Counted from the first letter of the stretch, positions 8,504-18,350 are shown. The stretch is 64,000 nucleotides of DNA from Clostridia bacterium (GCA_026416815.1 JAOAEJ010000053.1:1-64000); one strand, 5' to 3'. Notes: generated by a model from the sequence alone, not told the origin. Program-made: numbers and translations.

Positions 8504-9355
8504 TTAGCCTTTTACACCACCGAGCGTCAAACCGTTTATCAATACCTTTGAGAATGACATAAATACTATCATAACTGGAGCAGCTGTTACCAAGCTGGCT
8601 GCACAGTATATACCCCAGTCGGTATTAAATGAACCGGTCAAGCCGACAAGTGCTACCGGCAGGGTATGTAAATCCTTGCTGGTTAATACTATTCTTGCGA
8701 TAACATATTCCGACCAAGCCTGCATGAAAGAGTTTAACGCTACAACACCGATAGCAGGCATGGATAATGGTACTACTATTTTGTATAACATTTGGAACAG
8801 ACTAGCTCCATCCATATGAGCGCTCTCTTCTATCGAAAACGGTATAGTATCGAAGAAGCCCTTTAAAACCCATACACTAAATGGAACCGCAGTTGCAACA
8901 TATGGAATTATAAGTCCTTTGAAATCATTCATAAGGTCAAATTGTCTTAAAAGTATATAAGTTGGCAAAAGCAGCATAGGTGCAGGGAATATCTGTGTAA
9001 GCAAGAATGAAAGCATACTTACATTTTTACCTTTAAACTTATACCTTGAGAATGCATAGGCGGCAGTAAAAGCAACCGTTACACCCAACACAGAAGTTAA
9101 CGCAGATACTATAAAACTGTTGCGCAACCATGTAAAGAATGGTTTATCAAAGAAAACCACACGATAATTTTCTAAACTAGCATCATCAGGTATAATCTTT
9201 AAGCTTGCATTGAAAAGGCTTCCATAAGGTCTCAAGGAGATTTTTAAAACATCCAGTAACGGAAAGATAGTTACTATCAGCATAGCGGTAAGCACTGCAT
9301 AGAAAAATATTATTTTCAGCAGCGAATCTTTCTTTTCAAAACGTTCTGATTTCAT
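8504..9355 (-). CDS. Maltodextrin ABC transporter permease, MalG type
   Basis: 283 residues with six predicted membrane segments. The EAA loop for contact with the ATPase reads EESAHMDGASLFQMLYKIVVPL. The first residues EKKDSLLKIIFFYAVL begin the first helix. The ATG overlaps the stop of the upstream permease as TAATG, so the two are translationally coupled. It pairs with the MalF-type permease to import maltodextrin. No ATPase gene of the MsmX/MalK type lies in the operon, so a shared ATPase encoded elsewhere is likely. Confidence 0.85.
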   Translation of the reverse strand: MKSERFEKKDSLLKIIFFYAVLTAMLIVTIFPLLDVLKISLRPYGSLFNASLKIIPDDASLENYRVVFFDKPFFTWLRNSFIVSALTSVLGVTVAFTAAYAFSRYKFKGKNVSMLSFLLTQIFPAPMLLLPTYILLRQFDLMNDFKGLIIPYVATAVPFSVWVLKGFFDTIPFSIEESAHMDGASLFQMLYKIVVPLSMPAIGVVALNSFMQAWSEYVIARIVLTSKDLHTLPVALVGLTGSFNTDWGIYCAASLVTAAPVMIVFMSFSKVLINGLTLGGVKG

Positions 9356-10233
9356 TAATCGTATACCCCCTCGTCGCCTCTCAATATTTTAATAAACGCT
9401 GTTGAGAATGCAGCAAGCATTAAGAAGATTATAACGGACATTGCGGCAGCTTTTCCATAACTAAAGTATGTAAACGCATCTTTGTATACTTTTGTGACCA
9501 GTATGTGCGTCGAGTCTACGCCTGTACCATCAGAAATAATGAATATAACGTTTACCATGTTAAATGTCATAATCATACCCAAAACAGCTGCTGGCACCAT
9601 AACCGGTCTCATAAGTGGAAGCGTAATATGCCTTAGCTTGCTCCATGCCTTAATACCGTCCATATCACCGGCTTCATACATTTCCTGTGGTATACTCTGC
9701 AATCCACCAAGGAAAGTAGTCATCATAAACGGAACACCAAGCCATATATTAGTTATTATAGCGGCAACGAACATCAAGTTTCCATCGCTAAGCCAAGATA
9801 ATCCAGATATACCTATTTTATTAAGTATAATATCAATAGCGCCATACTCAGAGCGGAACATGTTTTTCCATGTAATAACTGCTATATACTGAGGCATAGC
9901 CCATGGAATCATTAAAATAACCCTGAAGAAGTTTTTGAAAGGAAGCTTTCTGTTTAGAATTAATGCAAGGAACATACCCATAGATACATGGAAGAATACG
10001 TTTATAAAAGTCCATACAAACGTCCTTAAAGTTATCTTATATAGCTCAACATCGGCAAATATTCTCGTATAGTTATCAAGCCCGATAAATTTAGGATTTA
10101 GAAAGTACCTTAAGCTCATGTTTGTAAACGATAGCCTGACTCCGTAAAAAAGCGGATACCCTACCATTATTATCAGCACAAGCACTGCTGGGCCAATCAA
10201 CAAGTAAGGTAACAGTTTATTTTTTGGTTTCAA
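9355..10233 (-). CDS. Maltodextrin ABC transporter permease, MalF type
   Basis: 292 residues with six predicted membrane helices. The EAA loop is EMYEAGDMDGIKAWSKLRHITLP. It lacks the large periplasmic loop of E. coli MalF, as is usual in Firmicutes. The start is ATG at 10233 behind a G-rich site (AAAAGGGGGG). A strong hairpin separates it from the binding-protein gene upstream, which probably lets the binding protein be made in excess over the permeases. Confidence 0.85.
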   Translation of the reverse strand: MKPKNKLLPYLLIGPAVLVLIIMVGYPLFYGVRLSFTNMSLRYFLNPKFIGLDNYTRIFADVELYKITLRTFVWTFINVFFHVSMGMFLALILNRKLPFKNFFRVILMIPWAMPQYIAVITWKNMFRSEYGAIDIILNKIGISGLSWLSDGNLMFVAAIITNIWLGVPFMMTTFLGGLQSIPQEMYEAGDMDGIKAWSKLRHITLPLMRPVMVPAAVLGMIMTFNMVNVIFIISDGTGVDSTHILVTKVYKDAFTYFSYGKAAAMSVIIFLMLAAFSTAFIKILRGDEGVYD

Positions 10234-10259
10234 AAAATTACCCCCCTTTTTATAATTTA

Positions 10260-10291
10260 TTTAAGGGGAATGTAATACATTCCCCCTTAAA
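10260..10291 (-). promoter_or_regulatory. Intercistronic hairpin between binding-protein and permease genes
   Basis: The arms TTTAAGGGG and CCCCCTTAAA pair around AATGTAATACATT, which can itself pair. No T-run follows on the minus strand, so it is better read as an mRNA-stabilising or partial read-through structure than as a full terminator. Confidence 0.65.
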
Positions 10292-10326
10292 TATATTGTA
10301 GACTAAATTAATTGTTATTCAAATAA

Positions 10327-11646
10327 TTAGTTACCTAACTGTTCACTAGCAAGTTTTTCTGCTTGAGTCTGCATTTTTGCTGGAGCATCTTCTGGTTTAG
10401 TTTTACCAGCCATTACTTCAACGAATACAGGTCTCATAGCATCCCATACAGCTCTCATTTCAGGACGGATAGGCATTGGTGTACCTACTGACATCTGATC
10501 ACCAAGAGCTTTCATTCTTTCGTCACTAGCGATTGAAGGATCTTTGAAAGCTTCTAAGTTAGTTGGGAACTCAGCTGTAACTTTAGCAAGTTTCAACTGT
10601 ATTGGAGCTGAGTTAACGAATTCGAGGAATTTCTTAACAGCAAGCTTAGTGTTTTCATCTTTGATGTTAGGGTTAACCATAAATACTTTTGCTCCAGTGT
10701 ATGGTTGTGGATACTTACCATCTGAAGTTTTTGGTATTTTAGCTATACCGAAATCGATTTTCTTTTCTGCGTATTCGGAGTATACCCAAGGTCCATTGAA
10801 GATGAATGCTGCTTTACCGTCTTTGAAGAGACCGTTAGCAACGTCATAGTTAGCTTCTTTAGGCACTATTTTGTGTGTATATTTTAAGTCATACATAAAC
10901 TGAGCTGTTTTCTTCATAGCTTCTGTGTTAAGAGAAATAGCTTCTTTATCATCAAACACTTTACCGTCGAAACCACCGAGTAAAGGAATGAAGAAGAAAG
11001 GTTCAGCCATGTTGAATACGAGACCGTAGTTACCGTCTTTAGTGAATGCTTTAGACTGCTCGATTAATTCGTCCATAGTTTCAGGAACTTTTGTTACATA
11101 CTTTTTGTTGTAAATTAACGCTAAAGCATTACCTGTTTTGTAAGGTATAGCGTATAATTTACCATTCATTCTGAAACCATCAACATCTTCCTGTCTGAGA
11201 GTTGCGAAGAACTCTTTTGAGAAGAAGTTATCAAGTTCCATAGCAGTGTTAGCTGTTGCGAAGAGTCCAACGTTGTCGTTAGGGCAGGAAATGATTTCTG
11301 GACCTGCACCTGCTGCAACGGAGTTCTGCCAGTCAGTTCTCTGACCTTCTGTTTCATTATGTAATGTCTTAACTGTTACTGTTGGGTACTTCTGCATGAA
11401 TTCTTTTACTACTTCTGCCCAAGTAGGGTCAACAGTTTTTGCATCGTCCTGTTCAGATAGGTTGATTGTTACAGGTTTGAGTTCTGGTTCTTTTGTTTCA
11501 GTAGAAGCAGTAGAAGCTGATGCCTCAGTGCTTGTGTTACTTGATGTAGAAGAATCACCACCACAACCTACTGCGCCGAATGCCATGGCCACAGATAAAC
11601 TGAGAGCCATTACCACTGACAATGCCTTTTTTGATCTTTTGGTCAT
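10327..11646 (-). CDS. Maltodextrin-binding lipoprotein of the ABC transporter (MalE family)
   Basis: 439 residues. A signal peptide ends in the lipobox AVGC with Cys28 as the lipidated residue, followed by a Ser/Thr/Glu-rich linker to about residue 55. The mature part is a typical family 1 solute-binding protein with the conserved NGPWVYSEY motif. It collects maltodextrins outside the membrane and delivers them to the two permeases. The start is ATG at 11646 behind AAAGGGGGA. Codon use appears more biased than its neighbours, in keeping with high expression. Confidence 0.88.
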   Translation of the reverse strand: MTKRSKKALSVVMALSLSVAMAFGAVGCGGDSSTSSNTSTEASASTASTETKEPELKPVTINLSEQDDAKTVDPTWAEVVKEFMQKYPTVTVKTLHNETEGQRTDWQNSVAAGAGPEIISCPNDNVGLFATANTAMELDNFFSKEFFATLRQEDVDGFRMNGKLYAIPYKTGNALALIYNKKYVTKVPETMDELIEQSKAFTKDGNYGLVFNMAEPFFFIPLLGGFDGKVFDDKEAISLNTEAMKKTAQFMYDLKYTHKIVPKEANYDVANGLFKDGKAAFIFNGPWVYSEYAEKKIDFGIAKIPKTSDGKYPQPYTGAKVFMVNPNIKDENTKLAVKKFLEFVNSAPIQLKLAKVTAEFPTNLEAFKDPSIASDERMKALGDQMSVGTPMPIRPEMRAVWDAMRPVFVEVMAGKTKPEDAPAKMQTQAEKLASEQLGN

Positions 11647-11677
11647 TTTTTAAATCCCCCTTTAATTTTTTTATATC

Positions 11678-11702
11678 TAAAAAGACTCGAGGTCTTTTTA
11701 TT
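11678..11702 (-). terminator. Hairpin between regulator and binding-protein genes
   Basis: The arms AAAAAGAC and GTCTTTTT enclose TCGAG. The run of T in the closing arm makes it terminator-like on both strands. It lies downstream of the regulator gene and just before the binding-protein gene, so it could end the regulator transcript or set a ratio between the two. Confidence 0.6.
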
Positions 11703-11739
11703 CATTTTTATAGCATACCATTTAATAAATATGCTTTAT

Positions 11740-12759
11740 CTAAACTTGCTTTAAAGTTGAATTTCTAATCACCAATTGCGCGGGTACTATAGCTTTATTA
11801 AAAACTTCATAATTACTGTTAATGCTTTTGATAAGCAATTGAAATGCTTTTGCACCAAGACCAAACGCATTAACTTCCACAGATGTCAGCGAAGGAGTTG
11901 AATAGTCTGATAACGGAAGGTTATTGAAGCCTGCCACAGCTATATCATCCGGTATCTTTAGGCCATATTCAGTCAAAAGCTTTATTGCACCGAAGGCTAG
12001 TACATCATCGCAGGCTATAACGCCTGTAGGGCGAGCACCTTCATCAAGAATCTTTTTCATCAAGCCATAGCCAATATCGTCAAAAAACTTCCCTTCAACT
12101 ATAAGCCCTTCATCAATCTCCAGATTACTGTCAAGTAATGCTTTTTTGTAGCCTTCCAATCTATCAAGAGTTACAACAACTTGCTTAGAGACTCCTATTA
12201 AAGCTATCTTTTTATGTCCTTGATTTATAAAATGCTTTGTCAATTCATATGCGACAGAGAAATTATCGTTATCAACCCAGTTTATTTCACTATCAACCAT
12301 AGATCTTCCTATTACAACAAACGGGAAATTTATTTTAATCAATTCTGCTATTGAAGGGTCTTTCATCCTGGAGGTCATCAGTATAATTCCTTCAGCTATG
12401 CCACCTTTGGCTAGTTCATTAATTACCTGTTTCTCATCTTTAACCTCGGTCACGCTGGATATTAGAATGTTATATGTATTTTTATGAGCCTCCGACGCTA
12501 TCCCTCTCAGTATCTCAGGAAAAAAAGGGTGTTGAAATGCTTTTTCTATGGCCCCGGGGACAATCACTCCTATTATTTTAGTAGAGCGGTTTGCCAAGGA
12601 ACGTGCTATCATATTTGGATGATAGTTCATTTCCTTCATTATCTTTAATACCTTTTCACTGGTAGTACTGCTTATTCGAGGATTATTCGCTATTACTCTA
12701 GATACAGTAGAAGGTGATACATTCGCCTTTTTTGCTATATCATTAATTGTTACTCTCAT
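11740..12759 (-). CDS. LacI-family transcriptional regulator of the maltodextrin locus
   Basis: 339 residues. The N-terminal helix-turn-helix reads TINDIAKKANVSPSTVSRVIANN and is followed by the YHPNMIARSLA hinge helix. A periplasmic-binding-protein-like effector domain (about 60-335) carries the usual GVIACDD and IPDDIAVAGFNN motifs. Position and family point to a maltose/maltodextrin-responsive repressor of the MalR kind. A consensus promoter with an operator-like palindrome just after the start of transcription lies directly upstream, so it probably represses itself and perhaps the genes behind it. The effector is inferred from the neighbours only. Confidence 0.85.
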   Translation of the reverse strand: MRVTINDIAKKANVSPSTVSRVIANNPRISSTTSEKVLKIMKEMNYHPNMIARSLANRSTKIIGVIVPGAIEKAFQHPFFPEILRGIASEAHKNTYNILISSVTEVKDEKQVINELAKGGIAEGIILMTSRMKDPSIAELIKINFPFVVIGRSMVDSEINWVDNDNFSVAYELTKHFINQGHKKIALIGVSKQVVVTLDRLEGYKKALLDSNLEIDEGLIVEGKFFDDIGYGLMKKILDEGARPTGVIACDDVLAFGAIKLLTEYGLKIPDDIAVAGFNNLPLSDYSTPSLTSVEVNAFGLGAKAFQLLIKSINSNYEVFNKAIVPAQLVIRNSTLKQV

Positions 12760-12777
12760 TTGCTAACCTCTTATTGT

Positions 12778-12789
12778 GCAACCGCTTGC
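12778..12789 (-). promoter_or_regulatory. LacI-type operator before the regulator gene
   Basis: GCAAGCGGTTGC on the minus strand is a 12-bp near-palindrome with the central CG and GCAA/TTGC ends seen in LacI/MalR operators. It lies about 11 bases after the -10 box and ahead of the start codon, a position suited to blocking transcription. Confidence 0.65.
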
Positions 12790-12800
12790 CCTGCGTTTTC

Positions 12801-12830
12801 ATTATATCACCTTGTTTTCAAGTGTGTCAA
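12801..12830 (-). promoter_or_regulatory. Sigma-A promoter of the maltodextrin regulator
   Basis: On the minus strand TTGACA (12825-12830) and TATAAT (12801-12806) are separated by 18 bases. Both boxes match consensus exactly. Confidence 0.85.
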
Positions 12831-13334
12831 TAATTTTTTTGTTATGTCTAACCGCTGCAAATAGAGCTCTTTTAAGTTTTCAAAGAACAAGTGATTAACA
12901 AAAATTGTACCTGCTTTAAACGCTTTAGCTGTACCTTATATCTATTCTTAATTCAATAGTAACTTATTGCCCTAAAAATAGAAAGTAGGCTTTTTTTGGC
13001 TAATAGGTGTATTTTTTTCAGGTTAGATATTTGGGACAATCCACTGCCAATAAATGTTCAATTTGCCTCTCTATTACCTATGTATAATTCTAATTATATA
13101 AATTACAAAAAAGAATCTACAACGAAGTTCTCCACAAATCTTTTTTGCAATTTATTACCTTAAGTTATATTGCGATAATCAAATTTTTCCCTGTAATATA
13201 ATTATCGCAATTTATATAGGTCATAGATTTAATATTAGGTAGTTTTTATTATTATAACTTGTCCAGTTGCAGGGTTGACTGAGCTTGATAATCATATATA
13301 CAAATTGACACTTTAGCAATTTTGATAGATGTTT
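12831..13334. other. 504-bp intergenic stretch with one family A repeat
   Basis: Apart from repeat family A copy 3 at 13094-13219 I see no gene, RNA or clear regulatory site here. The sequence is AT-rich and has stop codons in all frames. Confidence 0.5.
13094..13219 (-). repeat. Interspersed repeat family A, copy 3 (inverted)
   Basis: 126 bp and collinear with the other copies when read on the minus strand. The GTAGATTC/AACTTCG core and both hairpins are conserved. One end has changed (AATTAC instead of AATTGC). Confidence 0.85.
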
Positions 13335-14015
13335 TCATCCCACACCGGAAAACATCTCATCAAGGTTAAGCTCAACCTTTTGCAAATATACACTGTCTGA
13401 ACTATTCCTTCCCGACTCTCCAAACAACAATCGAAGCTCATTTACTAAAAGTGATTTATTTAAAGGAACATTATCGGACATTTTTAAGCCAACTGACATA
13501 CTTAACTCATCATTCATAAAATTGTCCACAAGTACAAAACCGTATACATTTTTAAGCTTTAACGTATTTAACCCCCACTTTAGAAGTGCCTTTTCAGCGT
13601 AGTAATATAGTTGACTTTCCTCATGAATCTCACCTTGTATTAGGTTATTAATGGCAGCACTATTCTCATTAATTTGATTAAACCCTATTTGTCCTATTAG
13701 GTTATCTCCTTCATTGTATACTAAAAACAGTATTATATCGTCATTTGGCAGCAGCACTCTCTCCAACCAATTTCTTGTCCCCTCTTCAGTAGTAGTAAAC
13801 TGAGTCAGGAAATGCCTCATAAACCTGCTGCGCCATTCCGTTAGTTTGTATATGACTTCATTATTTTTTGACAGCCCGGCATCTAGTGGCTTTAATCTTC
13901 CTATATAATTATTGTTTTCATTAAATATTATGATATTTTTTTCTAAAGGGCTCAGACTTTTTGAAAACTTTAATTTCCGGATAACTTCCTTTTGAAATGT
14001 ATTTCTGGAATTCAC
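13335..14015 (-). CDS. GNAT-like N-acetyltransferase family protein
   Basis: 226 residues. The pattern of a WRSRFMRHFLTQF segment, a TTEEGTRNWLERVLL helix, an LIGQIGFNQI strand and an AEKALLKWG helix resembles acetyltransferases found near surface-polysaccharide and flagellin-modification genes. The start is GTG at 14015, which overlaps the stop of the upstream short frame as GTGA and follows GAAGGGA. The donor is presumably acetyl-CoA; the substrate is unknown. No polysaccharide genes lie nearby, so it may be a stray member of a lost cluster. Confidence 0.5.
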   Translation of the reverse strand: MNSRNTFQKEVIRKLKFSKSLSPLEKNIIIFNENNNYIGRLKPLDAGLSKNNEVIYKLTEWRSRFMRHFLTQFTTTEEGTRNWLERVLLPNDDIILFLVYNEGDNLIGQIGFNQINENSAAINNLIQGEIHEESQLYYYAEKALLKWGLNTLKLKNVYGFVLVDNFMNDELSMSVGLKMSDNVPLNKSLLVNELRLLFGESGRNSSDSVYLQKVELNLDEMFSGVG

Positions 14016-14236
14016 TTTGCGTCACCATTCCCTTCAACTAAAATGAAAGCCTTTAGATATAACAAGCCTATCCTATGATTGTGTTTACTGTCATTCATGT
14101 TATATTTCCAACTTGATTTTATCCATTTATAATTATATTTTTTATTCACACAAAATATGCTTTTTATCTTAAAGTTCCTTATGCAATTTTCATTGATTAA
14201 ATCTTCTAAAGTCACATAACCATATATAACATTCAT
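14012..14236 (-). CDS. Short unrecognised frame upstream of the GNAT-like gene
   Basis: 74 residues, rich in N, K, Y and I, with no domain I recognise and no good ribosome site before its ATG. It overlaps the following gene by four bases (GTGA), the spacing of a translationally coupled pair. This suggests either a real small gene or the 3' remnant of a larger gene that was cut away. Existence is uncertain. Confidence 0.3.
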   Translation of the reverse strand: MNVIYGYVTLEDLINENCIRNFKIKSIFCVNKKYNYKWIKSSWKYNMNDSKHNHRIGLLYLKAFILVEGNGDAK

Positions 14237-14520
14237 GTTTATTGTTTCTGAACAAACTTTAATTGTTACAAGTAATTAATACCTGCTCATCTATTATAGT
14301 TTGTTGACATTTTTACCCGGCAATAGTATATTAAGATTTAACAAATGACATAATTTAGTATTCTTTTGAACATATTATTTAATAAGCCTAGTAATTCTTA
14401 TTAGGCTTTTGTGATTTTACTATAGCAGCTAAAAATTTGATTATATAAGTTTATAGCTACAAAATACTGTAACCCTATACAAAGTATTTTGTCTTTTTAC
14501 TGAAAGGAGAATTTAGTTCA

Positions 14521-15834
14521 ATGGGGTTTGACAGCAGTCTCTTGATTCAAATGTTTTTTCTCATAATTCTGGTGGGAGTTAATGCGTTCTTTGCCTCATC
14601 GGAAATTGCTATCATTTCATTAAATGATAATAAAATAAAAAAAATGGCTTCTGAAGGCAATAAAAAGGCCAAGCTTCTTCAAAACCTCGTTAGTGAGCCA
14701 AGCAGGTTTCTTGCTACTATTCAAGTAGGTATTACTTTGTCGGGTTTGCTGGCAAGTGCTTTTGCAGCTGAAAGTTTTGCAGATAGACTAACTAATCTTG
14801 TTAAGTCTGCGGGAGTACCAATTGATGATTCGATAATCAAGCTTTTATCATTAATAATTATAACAATATTACTTTCCTACTTTACCCTGGTTTTCGGGGA
14901 GCTTGTTCCCAAAAGGGTAGCAATGCAAAAGCCTGAAGCTATATCAATGTTTTCTATCAAACCGCTGTCTCTGCTTTTGCGTATTGCCAATCCTTTTGTA
15001 CTGTTCCTAACCTTTTCCACCAACTTTATTATAAGGGTTTTCGGTGGTAACCCCTCCGCTAATGAAGAGAGTGTAACTGAAGAAGAAATCAGAATGATGG
15101 TAGACCTTGGTGAGGAAAAAGGTGTTATTGAAGAAAGTGAAAAAGAAATGATTGATAACATATTTGAATTTGATAACACCTTGGTTTCAGAGATCATGAC
15201 TCACCGCACAAATATTATAGGTATAACTTTGCAATCAAAACTTTTCGAAGTTATGAATGTAGTAGTAAAGGAAAAATATACCCGCATACCGATATATGAT
15301 GAAACAATAGATAATATTGTAGGTATTCTTCATGTTAAAGACCTTCTCCAGTTTGTGAAAGCACATCCTGATGATTCTTTTAACTTGAAGGATGTTATAC
15401 GTAAGCCTTACTTCATACCATCATCAAAAAAGACTGATGAGCTATTAAAAGAGCTTCAAAGAAACAAATTACATATGGCTGTCATCATTGATGAGTACGG
15501 TGGCACTGCTGGGATAGTAACAATCGAGGATCTCCTTGAAGAGATTGTAGGCAATATTTTTGATGAGTATGATGATGAAGAGAAGGAAGTTGAGAAACTA
15601 GACGATAATACATTTATTATAAGTGGTTCTTCCAGCCTTGACCTTGTTAAGGATGTACTGAACATTGACCTTCCTGTAGAAGACTATGATACATTAAGTG
15701 GCTTTGTAATAGGCCAGTTAGGACGAATTCCCGATGAAGAGGAAAAACCCGATATCGAATTTAAAGGTATTGTATTTAAAGTAGAAAAAATGGACGAGAA
15801 GCGAATTTCAAAGGTTAAGATCTGCAAAACTTAA
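14521..15834 (+). CDS. CorC/HlyC-family membrane protein (CNNM, CBS pair, CorC domain)
   Basis: 437 residues. Domains in order are an N-terminal CNNM membrane domain (about 1-190, with SSEIAIISL and FGELVPKR motifs), a pair of CBS domains (about 205-325, EIMTHRTNI and HMAVIIDEYGGTAGIVTIEDLLEEIVG), and a C-terminal CorC_HlyC domain (about 345-430). Family members take part in Mg2+/Co2+ homeostasis and are often misnamed hemolysins. The start is ATG at 14521 after AAGGAG, with a slightly long gap. It stands alone and ends at a strong two-way terminator. Confidence 0.85.
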   Translation: MGFDSSLLIQMFFLIILVGVNAFFASSEIAIISLNDNKIKKMASEGNKKAKLLQNLVSEPSRFLATIQVGITLSGLLASAFAAESFADRLTNLVKSAGVPIDDSIIKLLSLIIITILLSYFTLVFGELVPKRVAMQKPEAISMFSIKPLSLLLRIANPFVLFLTFSTNFIIRVFGGNPSANEESVTEEEIRMMVDLGEEKGVIEESEKEMIDNIFEFDNTLVSEIMTHRTNIIGITLQSKLFEVMNVVVKEKYTRIPIYDETIDNIVGILHVKDLLQFVKAHPDDSFNLKDVIRKPYFIPSSKKTDELLKELQRNKLHMAVIIDEYGGTAGIVTIEDLLEEIVGNIFDEYDDEEKEVEKLDDNTFIISGSSSLDLVKDVLNIDLPVEDYDTLSGFVIGQLGRIPDEEEKPDIEFKGIVFKVEKMDEKRISKVKICKT

Positions 15835-15861
15835 CAGCTTGCCTATCGTCCCTGCCGTTCT

Positions 15862-15910
15862 AATATAAAAATGCTGTTTGGAAAACCTACCCAAACAGCA
15901 TTTTTATATT
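15862..15910. terminator. Bidirectional terminator between convergent genes
   Basis: A 20-bp perfect stem (AATATAAAAATGCTGTTTGG and its complement) surrounds a 9-base loop. A/T tracts at both ends give a T-run in either direction. It serves the CorC-like gene on one side and the chemoreceptor gene on the other. Confidence 0.9.
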
Positions 15911-15920
15911 AGTAAAGTAT

Positions 15921-17639
15921 TTATACTTTGAAACCTGATGTTAATGTATTTAATTTCTCTGCCATTTCTGCAAGGTGATTTATAGTTGCTTCAATTTCCT
16001 CCATTGTTCCCATCTGTTCTTCAATAGATGCATTCATTTCTTCGGTGCCTGAAGCAGTATCATTTGCTGTACTTGCTATATTATTCATAGCCTTTGTGAT
16101 TTCTTCTGTTATTGTAGCCTGTTTGTCTATTGCACGGTCGATTTCTCCAATCTGACCAACTACACTCTTTATGTTTAACGTTATGTCGTCTATATTATTT
16201 TTTACTTCTCTAGCCTTTTCTACCCCCTGAGTAACCATCTTACCAACTTCATTTACCGATTTCACAGCCCTTTCTGCCTTGTCCTGATTTTCCTTTACAA
16301 GTGCAACAATTTCTTTAGCTGCTCTGCTGCTTTCATCGGCTAGTTTACGTATCTCCTCTGCGACTACGTTAAATCCCTTCCCTGCTTCTCCCGCTCTAGC
16401 AGCTTCAATGGCTGCATTTAAAGCCAAGAGGTTAGTTTGCTCCGATATACCTGTTATAAACTGAGTAATTTCTCCTATCTTTAATGATGATTGGCTTAGA
16501 TCATCTATCATAACCCCTACTTCCCTGGATGAACTGGCGATATTATTTATTGATACAACTACGTCATTTACTTTTACTGTACTTTCCTCGGCCGCCTCCT
16601 CAACTCTGAGACTATTCTCATTAGTCTTCTTACTTGCAGCTGCGGTAGACTCTGAAAACCTTGCTGCATCATTAAGGCTTGCAGTGGTTTCTTGCACAAT
16701 TGCTACGTTTTCTGAAGTCCCCTCGGCAATACCGTTTATTGTTTGTACTATTTGCTCCATTGCTTTATTTGACTCACTGGCTGCTGTAGATATCTGCTGG
16801 CTTGACGCAGCTATGGTGTTTGCAGATCCCATTACCTCCTTTATAATTATCTGGAGTTTGTCCATGAACATGTCGAAGGCCCTGCTTAATTCCCCTATTT
16901 CATCTTTTCCGTTTATGCCTATTCTCTGTGTCAGGTCACCACCATTTTGTGATATTTCATTTAATTTTAAGGTAACTTTCTTAACCGGAACAACCACCGT
17001 TCTTATGGTAAAATATGAAAGAACAAACCCTATAACAATACAAATAATTATTATAATAGCAAACCCTATAACAGATTGTCTAAATCTTTCTTCATTACTA
17101 GTATACAGCTCCTTAGCCACATCAATCTGAATCTTTATTAAATCATCATAGGCTTTAACAGCTTTTTCAAACTTGGCTTTAGCATCACGATTTGCATTAG
17201 AGTTTGCTTCATCTATTTTTAATTCACTGCTATATTTAAGTGTAACATCTCTTGAAGCAACATACTCTTGTAATGCTTTGCTCAATACTTCCAAACCTAC
17301 TTTTTCTGAATCAACTAGATATGTTCCGGAGTATTTATCAATATGCTCATACATATCTTTTTCTTCTCTCGCGATTTCCTTTTGCAGATAATCCTTCATG
17401 CCCATGTCAAGAGTATTTACGTGGGACAAAACTTTAAGGCGTATTTCCATTAAGTGTGCTTTAGCTTCGCTTAGGTCATAAATAGGCATAAGCCTGTCAT
17501 TATTTAGTGACTTAAAATCCTTTTCTCCCAGCCAAAGATTAATCCCTCCAGATACTCCGATACCTACCATAAAAATTGTAAAAAACACTGCAAGTATTAT
17601 TATTTTTGTCCCTAGTCTAAGATTGTAAAAAAAACGCAT
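15921..17639 (-). CDS. Methyl-accepting chemotaxis protein (orphan chemoreceptor)
   Basis: 572 residues when started at ATG 17639, preceded by GGGGG; an in-frame TTG at 17654 overlaps this site. Membrane helices at about 8-30 and 190-212 flank an extracellular four-helix-bundle type sensor, followed by HAMP (about 213-265) and a signalling coiled coil whose hairpin tip includes [19 protein letters not shown]. It would signal through CheA/CheW; the only set in view is 45 kb away at 56.7-63.4 kb. The ligand is unknown. Confidence 0.9.
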   Translation of the reverse strand: MRFFYNLRLGTKIIILAVFFTIFMVGIGVSGGINLWLGEKDFKSLNNDRLMPIYDLSEAKAHLMEIRLKVLSHVNTLDMGMKDYLQKEIAREEKDMYEHIDKYSGTYLVDSEKVGLEVLSKALQEYVASRDVTLKYSSELKIDEANSNANRDAKAKFEKAVKAYDDLIKIQIDVAKELYTSNEERFRQSVIGFAIIIIICIVIGFVLSYFTIRTVVVPVKKVTLKLNEISQNGGDLTQRIGINGKDEIGELSRAFDMFMDKLQIIIKEVMGSANTIAASSQQISTAASESNKAMEQIVQTINGIAEGTSENVAIVQETTASLNDAARFSESTAAASKKTNENSLRVEEAAEESTVKVNDVVVSINNIASSSREVGVMIDDLSQSSLKIGEITQFITGISEQTNLLALNAAIEAARAGEAGKGFNVVAEEIRKLADESSRAAKEIVALVKENQDKAERAVKSVNEVGKMVTQGVEKAREVKNNIDDITLNIKSVVGQIGEIDRAIDKQATITEEITKAMNNIASTANDTASGTEEMNASIEEQMGTMEEIEATINHLAEMAEKLNTLTSGFKV

Positions 17640-18108
17640 ATTAAGTACCCCCAAAAATTAGCTTTTTATCTCGTAGTACATCCTTTTTGTTATTATAGCT
17701 TATATACCACCTTTTGAATTTAAGCAAAACTATTATGTAATATTCTTTTGAAATTTAAAAATTCCTGCAAATTATGTCGAAATCTTTGTTAACTTTGTGT
17801 GAACTTTTCACTGCTTCATTTCTGAATCTAATTTATTTTGCTAGGTGAACTACCTTCTATTATTAATAATAACATATCTTAAATTTCACTATTTTTAAAC
17901 AAGTTTATATTGCCATATTAGAATCATTAATTGACTTCAAACAGTTATTTTGCTAATATTCATTCTTTTTATCAAACAATCTAACATAAGGCATTTTTTT
18001 ACTATCGTTAATAATACGAAGCATACACGCTATAGTAAGCTCTAATATCTATTATTGAAAAAATATCGTGAAATATCGTTAAAAATCACTCTTTTTGGCA
18101 AACACATA
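17640..18108. other. AT-rich intergenic stretch
   Basis: About 470 bases between the divergent chemoreceptor and the Mg2+ riboswitch promoter. I see no gene, repeat or structured element that I can support. Confidence 0.5.
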
Positions 18109-18137
18109 TTGTAATTGACTTATTTAAGTTGTATAAT
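18109..18137 (+). promoter_or_regulatory. Probable promoter of the Mg2+ riboswitch transcript
   Basis: TTGTAA and TATAAT (18132-18137) are 17 bases apart, ending about 20 bases before the riboswitch. A TTGACT nearby is only 11 bases from the -10 box and is a poorer candidate. Confidence 0.6.
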
Positions 18138-18155
18138 TACCTTTGTTAAAATAAA

Positions 18156-18316
18156 TCTTCGTTAGGTGAGGTTACTATACAGATACACGCTGCTGCCCTG
18201 CCACATCGAAAGATGCCCAAGGGTCAACAGGTACTACCGAAATAAGGTTTTACTTAACGCAGCTGGAAATGAACGTTTCCAAAGCTCTATAGTGCTAAAA
18301 CTCAACGAGTGAAGGG
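18156..18316 (+). promoter_or_regulatory. M-box (ykoK) magnesium riboswitch
   Basis: The run contains the M-box hallmarks in order: CTTCGTTAGGTGAGG, CTATACAGATACACGCTGCTGCC, ATCGAAAGAT, GGGTCAACAGG, and the closing CTCAACGAG. This RNA class folds around Mg2+ and turns off Mg2+ transporter genes when the ion is plentiful. The next full gene is a CorA transporter. GTGAAGGG at 18309-18316 can pair with CCCTTCAC at 18351-18358, giving an antiterminator that competes with the terminator just downstream. Confidence 0.92.
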
Positions 18317-18350
18317 TTTAGGTCTATTTGTGTTTACTATTGTTTCTTTT

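Noticed and set aside
14382-14408. Hairpin AAGCCTA/TTAGGCTT as a terminator
   Set aside because: No plus-strand gene ends before it and the T-run is poor, so I do not list it as a feature.
18115-18137. TTGACT...TATAAT as the riboswitch promoter
   Set aside because: The spacing is only 11 bases; TTGTAA at 18109 gives 17 and is preferred.
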